Assembly: GCA_964473465.1 (NCBI GenBank)
Contig: CAYYPE010000016.1
Coordinates: 1 to 39,908 of the forward strand
DNA length: 39,908 bases
DNA from: CALHRB01 sp964473465
GTDB taxonomy: Bacteria; Bacteroidota; Ignavibacteria; Kapaibacteriales; UBA2268
Direction of reading: 5' to 3'
Shown here: piece after piece, positions 34,659 through 39,908 of the stretch
Numbering within the stretch: the stretch's first letter is position 1
Layout of the letters: each line of letters opens with the position of its first letter
Notes under the pieces: generated by a model
Database searches by the model: none
What the model saw: only the letters and a program-made list of their open reading frames with translations
What the model was told of the DNA's origin: nothing
Position numbers and translations under genes: made by a program

Positions 34659-37007
34659 TTAAAATTCAATTCTTATACCACCCACAAAGAAAAATCCTAA
34701 CTGAGGTATTTCGGTTACGGAACCTTTTTGCTGATTAAACCATCGGAACCAGATGTTTCTTGTGTTAAACATATTTTCAATAGAAATGTAGCTTACCAAA
34801 GCAAGGTTTTTGAAATTATTACGAAAATCAATCCTTATATCAAATCTTGAATATGGATCGTTTCTTAATGAGTAAGCAAGACTATCAATATATTTCGTTT
34901 CTTTAGTCAGAATAGAATTTTTTACATCTATAGGCGTATAAGGGGCTCCACCTGCAATAGTATATTTACCCGAAATTTCAATTGAAAAGCTCGGACTTAT
35001 TACTATTTCATACCCACCAAGAATATTCAAAATATAAAGATTGTCAAAAGATCCAAACCTAAGAACACCGTCTGAGCCTTTATATTGTTGACGGACGTAA
35101 GATGCAGTTGTCAAAAGATAATAGCCATTTGAGAAGTTCTTTATGAATGAAAATTCCGCACCATAAGCCCTTCCAGTTCCTTGACTTACGTAAGCCTCGT
35201 CCTGTCCCCCAATTAAGCCAAAATTTACTCCGCTATTAAGAAATGACCATGAGTCTTTTTTATCTTTCCTGACTGGAGCTTTTGATATATCTTTGTAATA
35301 TCCTTCAATTTTAATAATTGCATCAGAAGCTATATTATACGAATACCCAGCAACGTAATGAATAGATTGTATAAAATCCAGATTCTTATTATCATCAGAA
35401 TAAAAATAGGTAAGTAGCGGCAAAATTTGTCGGTGAATGCCATATCCAAGATTAATGCTACTTAAATCGTCAATTTTATAAGAAAATCCAATTCGAGGTT
35501 CTAATGTTGATTTTTTGGATAACTCAAAATATTGACCTGCCAAACCAGTATTGAGTGTAATGTCCTTAGTTATTCTCCAATTCCAGTTTATAAACGACAG
35601 GAGGTGAAGAGTATTCCCTGTTTTGTCAAGATTCCAAGGTTTATATCCTGAACCACTTATCGTAAATCTTTCTTCCTTTAAGCGATAAAATGGTGATCTT
35701 GCTTCAATACCAGCTGTAAAATAATTTTGTCTGTTAGGTGAATAATTTAAGTTATATTTTAATGTGTAATAACCTTCGGAGGAATTACCGCTAAACCATT
35801 TATCCAGACTGAGAACCTTATTGTTGTTATCAGTTGTTATTGAATCCAATTCGTTTCTAAATCTACCATAGACATAACCTAAAATCATCTCTCCAAACAA
35901 TTTGTCGGAATAATTATGATACCAGTTTATTCCTATTGCAGCTAAATCAGTTCCGTTCTTTATATCAAGATCACCGGTATAAACAGTATCTAATTTACTA
36001 TTTTGAATATATATGTCACTTGTTCCAAGGAATAAAGTAACAGAAAGATTATTGTCATTATTTATTGGTAAATCAAATTTAGATGTAAAATCAGAGTATC
36101 TTGGAATTCCTGCAAATCCGAAATCAACAATCTTATCCAGCAAATCCAAAAATGAATAACGATAGTTGGCAATAAATGAACCTTTAATGACTGGTAGAGG
36201 TCCTTGAGCACCTAATTCAAATCCGTTGAAACCGAACTCCCCAAGAAACTCATATTTTTCATTATTTCCTTTTTTTAGTCTGATATCAAAAACGCCAGAC
36301 ATTTTCCCGGTATATTCAGCTGGAAAAGCCCCAGTTAAGAAATCACTATTATCCAGAAGGTTTGAATTCAATGCACTTACAGGTCCACCCGTGGCTCCTT
36401 GAGTTGCAAAATGGTTAGGATTAGGTATGTCAAGCCCGTCGAGCCTCCATAATAGCTCTGTGGGCGAACCACCACGAATGATAATATCATTTCTTCTATC
36501 ATCAGCCCCCAGAACGCCTGCAAAATTCTGAGCCATTCGAGCAACATCCATTCTGCTTCCAGCAAATCGCTGTGCATCATCAATTGTGAACATTGCAGAA
36601 CTTACAAGAGCTGCTTCGTTATTCGGTGAGAATTTATCTTTGACAGCTGAGACATAAACCGTATCAGTTTGCACAAAGCTTTCAGTCAACTCGATATTAA
36701 GATTCAATTCGCTTCCGGAATTCAATATAATATTGAACTGCATTGGTTCGTAACCTACGGCAGTAATTCGTATTGTGTGTCTTCCAACATGCACTTTTTC
36801 AATTTTGAAACTTCCATCTTTAGTTGTGTAATTTCCATATTTAGTTCCAATGATTGACACTGTTGCACCGACAATTGGCAATTTATTCACTTTATTGAAC
36901 ACCTTGCCTTTTATAGTTTGCTGTGGTAATCCGTTATTCTCCTGCGAAATTGCAGTTTCCTGTAATATCATAAAAAGAATAACCATGCAAATTGCTATAT
37001 TTTTCAT
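34659..37007 (-). CDS. TonB-dependent receptor with carboxypeptidase-like N-terminal domain
   Basis: 782 residues. Signal peptide (about 1-21), a carboxypeptidase regulatory-like domain (about 32-110, 'IKGKVFNKVNKLPIVGATVSI'), a plug ('FAGVLGADDRRNDIIIRGGSPTELLWRLDGLDIPNP'), and a beta barrel ending in 'FVGGIRIEF' with terminal phenylalanine, as needed for BAM insertion. The ligand is unknown and no SusD partner is present. AAAGGTG precedes the ATG. It is 30 bases downstream of the TetR gene, so the regulator is likely to control it. Confidence 0.92.
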   Translation of the reverse strand: MKNIAICMVILFMILQETAISQENNGLPQQTIKGKVFNKVNKLPIVGATVSIIGTKYGNYTTKDGSFKIEKVHVGRHTIRITAVGYEPMQFNIILNSGSELNLNIELTESFVQTDTVYVSAVKDKFSPNNEAALVSSAMFTIDDAQRFAGSRMDVARMAQNFAGVLGADDRRNDIIIRGGSPTELLWRLDGLDIPNPNHFATQGATGGPVSALNSNLLDNSDFLTGAFPAEYTGKMSGVFDIRLKKGNNEKYEFLGEFGFNGFELGAQGPLPVIKGSFIANYRYSFLDLLDKIVDFGFAGIPRYSDFTSKFDLPINNDNNLSVTLFLGTSDIYIQNSKLDTVYTGDLDIKNGTDLAAIGINWYHNYSDKLFGEMILGYVYGRFRNELDSITTDNNNKVLSLDKWFSGNSSEGYYTLKYNLNYSPNRQNYFTAGIEARSPFYRLKEERFTISGSGYKPWNLDKTGNTLHLLSFINWNWRITKDITLNTGLAGQYFELSKKSTLEPRIGFSYKIDDLSSINLGYGIHRQILPLLTYFYSDDNKNLDFIQSIHYVAGYSYNIASDAIIKIEGYYKDISKAPVRKDKKDSWSFLNSGVNFGLIGGQDEAYVSQGTGRAYGAEFSFIKNFSNGYYLLTTASYVRQQYKGSDGVLRFGSFDNLYILNILGGYEIVISPSFSIEISGKYTIAGGAPYTPIDVKNSILTKETKYIDSLAYSLRNDPYSRFDIRIDFRNNFKNLALVSYISIENMFNTRNIWFRWFNQQKGSVTEIPQLGFFFVGGIRIEF

Positions 37008-37037
37008 AATTCACCTTTAATATTTATTTTAAATTTA

Positions 37038-37700
37038 TTAATTTTCTTTTTTTAATCTATCCCAGAAAATATTAAGCAGAATCTTATATAGATAGGATAT
37101 CTTCTCAACTTTTTCCATAGGAACCAGAAGAGGAACACCAAAAAAAATTGACCACAATCCTAATTCTATAATCTTCAAATCACTGTCTTGGGGCAGCTCA
37201 CCATTAATAACAGCCTTGGTGAGAAATGGACGATATGTTTCGTAGAATGGCAATGGTTCGACTTCATCTATTCCGTCAAAATTCGGGAAAGCCTGAACTA
37301 ATTCGGCTTTTGTAAGTTTAATTGTCTCGTAATTTGGTTGGTAAACAGCAAATAAGGCTATGATTTCCTTCATGATTTTAAACCCCTGAAGGAATTTTTC
37401 AGCCGTTAAACTGAATATTTCACATATATATTCGAATTGTGTAGAAAAGTTGAACTCATGAGTAACCCGCCAGCTAACCTCGACTGACCAAAGCTGAACA
37501 TAATAAATCAGCAAATCGTTTTTTTTGGGGAAATAGTTGAAAAATGTTCCTTCTGATATCATCACGTCATCGCAAAGCTCTTTTACGGATATTTCATCCA
37601 AAGATTTCTCCAGCATACGCTTAGAAGCAGCCATTAATAATCCGAGTTTGATATGTGCCGCTTTTTTCTCCCTTAAAGTGATATCTAAATTTTGTGTCAT
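37038..37700 (-). CDS. TetR-family transcriptional regulator
   Basis: 220 residues. The N-terminal HTH (about 13-60) reads 'GLLMAASKRMLEKSLDEISVKELCDDVMISEGTFFNYFPKKNDLLIYY', the classic TetR pattern. The ligand-binding domain (about 65-220) is helical and not recognisable in detail. It is first in the long minus-strand run and likely autoregulates, given three repeats at its promoter (see separate entry). No clear Shine-Dalgarno is present, which is common in Bacteroidota. Confidence 0.92.
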   Translation of the reverse strand: MTQNLDITLREKKAAHIKLGLLMAASKRMLEKSLDEISVKELCDDVMISEGTFFNYFPKKNDLLIYYVQLWSVEVSWRVTHEFNFSTQFEYICEIFSLTAEKFLQGFKIMKEIIALFAVYQPNYETIKLTKAELVQAFPNFDGIDEVEPLPFYETYRPFLTKAVINGELPQDSDLKIIELGLWSIFFGVPLLVPMEKVEKISYLYKILLNIFWDRLKKEN

Positions 37701-37727
37701 ATTTATTTTTATATTTTAAATTAATTT

Positions 37728-37789
37728 TATAGTCAACTGCAAAAATAATAAAAAAAATATTAAAGTCAAGTAAAAAATTAAAGTTAACT
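37728..37789 (-). promoter_or_regulatory. Three 11-bp repeats at the tetR promoter, candidate operators
   Basis: Plus-strand copies are TATAGTCAACT (37728-37738), TAAAGTCAAGT (37761-37771) and TAAAGTTAACT (37779-37789); consensus TAWAGTYAAST. The first lies just downstream of the -7 element, about where transcription would start, the second covers the -33 TTG, and the third lies upstream of it. That arrangement would block RNA polymerase. Confidence 0.55.
37740..37769 (-). promoter_or_regulatory. Promoter of tetR and probably of the downstream envelope genes
   Basis: On the minus strand TTG (37769-37767), 19 bases, TATTTTTG (37747-37740), a perfect match to the Bacteroidota consensus. The predicted start leaves a leader of about 32 bases before the tetR ATG. 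Confidence 0.68.
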
Positions 37790-37910
37790 ATAAATTAATT
37801 TTTCTTCAATAACTAAAAGAATTGGAACAACTGCCGATACTAACTTCGCAGGGATGATGAAATATATGACTAAGGATAGTTTATTTCATAAGTAAATCAT
37901 AGGTTTCGGG

Positions 37911-39113
37911 ATGAAATATTTTTATTTTGCAATTTTGATTATTATAACTTCCTTAACTACAATAAATTCATTATATTCTCAATTTCAAAATTTCCTTCTG
38001 GAAGAAAACAAACTAAGCCCTTGTTCCTATCAATTAGATTATGATAATAATATTTTTCCAAAAATTTTATATCAAAAATTCTCGTTATGGCTTTCTGGGG
38101 ATAACATACAATCAGATGAGAATTCACCCATTAGTCAATGGTCGGATAAGTCTGAGAATGGATTAATTGCTATTCAGAATAAATCTTCAAGAATGCCAAA
38201 ATTTATAAAAGATGGCATCAATGGGTATCCTTCGGTTAAATTTGAAGGTAATACAAAATTTGGTGAAGGAGATATAATTACTATTAACTATAATCCGAGA
38301 ATAACAACTGATTTAGAATTTGAAGATAATTCAAAAAAGACACTGTCTATTGTTTTTTACTGCGAGGATTTAAGCCGCAAGCAAGTAATTTTTGAGGCAG
38401 GAGGGGCAACCTCAGGCTTTTCAATTTATATAGAACCACCGGACAATATATATTTTGGTATTTATAAAGAATGGAAAAAGGTATTTTTGAAACAAAAAAT
38501 CGGTCCCGGGCTTCATCTTGCTCAAATTGAATACGACGGTTCAAAATTCAGGGGGATTCTTGACGGGAATGCAAGCGATTACAAAAATTTTCATGGAATT
38601 ATTTGTGATATAAGTTTGACCGGGATAGGTGGGGCTTCAACTGGTTCAAGATTTCACGATTTTGCAACTGGTGTTACTTGCGGTTATCATTTTACAGGAT
38701 TAATTTCCGAAATAATTTTGATGAATGATTGCAATAGCTCTTCATCTTCGAAAACGGTTCATGATTTCCTTGATAAAAAATATAACATTAAAGGAAGCTA
38801 TCCATACAATTGGAGTAAATCTACCGATCAGGATGAAAATGAAATTGGGGAAGCAGAAACCCAGATGTTCAAAATTTGTAGCAATAATAGCGAGACAATA
38901 TTGAATGTTATACTTCAGCATGATGACCGCTGTAAAATTGAAATTTTTGATATTAATGGAAGACTCATCGAAGAATTATTTGATGGAGAAATCAAAGCAA
39001 ATTTTGAATATAATTTTAGTTTCAATTCTTCTACTAATAATACAGGTATTTATTTAGCAAGACTCAAAGGGAAAAAGACTACATTGTCAAAGCAATTTAC
39101 AGTTGTGAAATAG
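37911..39113 (+). CDS. Secreted LamG-like protein with T9SS-type C-terminal domain
   Basis: 400 residues. A signal peptide (about 1-23) is followed by a concanavalin/LamG-type beta-sandwich (about 58-275), recognisable by 'LWLSGDNIQSDENSPISQWSDKS', 'YPSVKFEGN' and 'YHFTGLISEIILMN'. A C-terminal sorting-like domain (about 320-400) has 'CKIEIFDINGRLIEELFDGE' and 'TGIYLARLKGKKTTLSKQFTV'. The usual 'YPNP' entry is not present, so the sorting domain is a weaker match than in the other cargo proteins. Probably a surface carbohydrate-binding or adhesive protein. Transcribed away from tetR; the 210-base region between them holds the tetR promoter and about 110 bases I could not explain. Confidence 0.75.
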   Translation: MKYFYFAILIIITSLTTINSLYSQFQNFLLEENKLSPCSYQLDYDNNIFPKILYQKFSLWLSGDNIQSDENSPISQWSDKSENGLIAIQNKSSRMPKFIKDGINGYPSVKFEGNTKFGEGDIITINYNPRITTDLEFEDNSKKTLSIVFYCEDLSRKQVIFEAGGATSGFSIYIEPPDNIYFGIYKEWKKVFLKQKIGPGLHLAQIEYDGSKFRGILDGNASDYKNFHGIICDISLTGIGGASTGSRFHDFATGVTCGYHFTGLISEIILMNDCNSSSSSKTVHDFLDKKYNIKGSYPYNWSKSTDQDENEIGEAETQMFKICSNNSETILNVILQHDDRCKIEIFDINGRLIEELFDGEIKANFEYNFSFNSSTNNTGIYLARLKGKKTTLSKQFTVVK

Positions 39114-39291
39114 GTATCTTTCGATAATCTTTTACCTTACTTACACATCTTTAATAGAAAATTGTCAATTGCTCTGCAAACTTGATAATAGAACAAAATC
39201 AGGAAAGTAATTTTTTTTATTTCTTATTTTTTTTTATATTACACCTGATTCCAATAAAAAAAACTTCTGTTATCTCTGCAGGATAAAACTA

Positions 39292-39908
39292 TTGAAATCG
39301 GAAAAAAATAACGATAAGAACTTTATCCCTCCTAATCTGGAACATTTTATTATTGTCATAAATGAAGATACAAAAAACAGAGTATGTATTGATAATTATT
39401 GTTACGACCATGAATACTTAAAAGAATTCTTAGATGAAATTATGCTTAAAGTTATTGAAAATAAAGACAAATTCGAAGGCAAAAACATTCGCTATTTTAA
39501 ACGCTACATTCACAAATCTTTAAAAAACAAGATATCAAACCATATAAAAAAGGATAAAATAAAACAGAGGTTCACTAACCTAATTACCAATATTCTTTAT
39601 TCTTCAGATGAAGATGCTGAAGATGAATTTATCAGTCAATACATGAGTATAATTTCTGTATTAGATAAATTATCACTTGACGAACACAAATTACTCGATA
39701 TGCATTATTCAGATGGAATGACACTAAAAGAAATCGCGGTATATTTAAATGAAACTGAAAGTGCTATAAAACAGAGACATAAAAGGTTGAAAGCAAAAAT
39801 TAGATTATTATTAAATGTCCCCCCCCCTGCAAATATAATGCCAATAAAATACGAAAAAAATAATGTCACTTTTTTTCTTGAAATTGTATTATATATAAGA
39901 GCAGGGAC
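39292..39908 (+). CDS. RNA polymerase sigma factor, ECF-like (partial, runs off the right edge)
   Basis: An open frame of 205 codons without stop up to the window end. The start is a TTG with AGGA eight bases upstream; no in-frame ATG lies between it and the upstream stop at 39208. Residues about 40-95 resemble sigma region 2 (helical, 'IRYFKRYIHKSLKNKISNHI'). Residues 123-173 are a clear region 4 HTH ('VLDKLSLDEHKLLDMHYSD', 'MTLKEIAVYLNETESAIKQR', 'HKRLKAKIRLLL'). Right after the HTH, at codons 176-179, lies a run of nine C's. In the present frame the protein continues past it ('PPPANIMPIKYEKNNVTFF...'). A sigma factor would usually end here, so the tail is either an extra domain, a fusion or a frame error. 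Confidence 0.72.
   Translation, partial: MKSEKNNDKNFIPPNLEHFIIVINEDTKNRVCIDNYCYDHEYLKEFLDEIMLKVIENKDKFEGKNIRYFKRYIHKSLKNKISNHIKKDKIKQRFTNLITNILYSSDEDAEDEFISQYMSIISVLDKLSLDEHKLLDMHYSDGMTLKEIAVYLNETESAIKQRHKRLKAKIRLLLNVPPPANIMPIKYEKNNVTFFLEIVLYIRAG
39819..39827 (+). repeat. Homopolymer of nine C's inside the sigma-factor frame
   Basis: Nine consecutive C's in otherwise AT-rich coding DNA. With eight C's the frame stops after 'VPPLQI', and with ten it stops about 16 codons later; with nine it stays open. Homopolymers of this length are slippage-prone both in vivo and in sequencing. Confidence 0.85.

Overview
The window comes from an AT-rich bacterial chromosome of the Bacteroidota/Chlorobiota/Ignavibacteriota (FCB) type. 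Several signs agree. Promoters match the Bacteroidota consensus TTTG-N19/20-TAnnTTTG, clearest at two divergent tRNA genes. Several secreted proteins end in a type IX secretion (T9SS) sorting domain with a 'YPNPA'-like entry motif. There are two TonB-dependent receptors with carboxypeptidase-like N-termini, a PiT phosphate carrier fused to a PhoU-like domain, a clade II (Sec-type) NosZ, and an EF-P of the form I recall from Chlorobi. I cannot name the genus.

Left region (1-5.2 kb, all minus strand): a nitrous oxide respiration cluster. In transcription order it has an Rrf2-type regulator, a lipoprotein cytochrome c, nosZ, a membrane-domain/NosL fusion, and nosD, which runs off the left edge. 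The regulator and the cytochrome share nearly the same promoter-proximal sequence, including an 18-bp imperfect palindrome. This is the best candidate here for an undescribed regulatory circuit. A GYD-domain protein is divergent from the regulator.

Middle-left (5.3-18.7 kb): a PiT-PhoU phosphate transporter, divergent tRNA-Leu(GAG) and tRNA-Cys(GCA), and then efp-accB-accC, probably reading through from the tRNA-Cys promoter. After these come gcvH, a CAP-domain T9SS cargo protein, an orphan CheR followed by a very acidic mini-protein, a zinc-dependent phospholipase C/nuclease-like secreted protein, and a large Oar-type TonB receptor that ends at a bidirectional terminator.

Right region (37.7 down to 18.7 kb): fourteen consecutive minus-strand genes with mostly tiny gaps or overlaps. 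They begin with a TetR regulator whose promoter carries three 11-bp repeats. They continue through a TonB receptor, a divergent biotin ligase, a beta-propeller-like secreted protein, a lipoprotein, a membrane glycosyltransferase, UDP-GlcNAc 2-epimerase, free-methionine sulfoxide reductase, a lamin-tail-domain protein, a methyltransferase, an O-antigen-type ABC exporter (permease, and an ATPase with a duplicated C-terminal domain), a LolD-like ATPase, and a 1096-residue beta-helix T9SS cargo protein. The theme is cell-surface glycan and envelope assembly.

Right edge (37.9-39.9 kb, plus strand): a LamG-like T9SS protein and an incomplete sigma-factor gene with a run of nine C's near its C-terminal end. 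No gene-free stretch exceeds 300 bases. I saw no CRISPR array, insertion sequence, rRNA or prophage.
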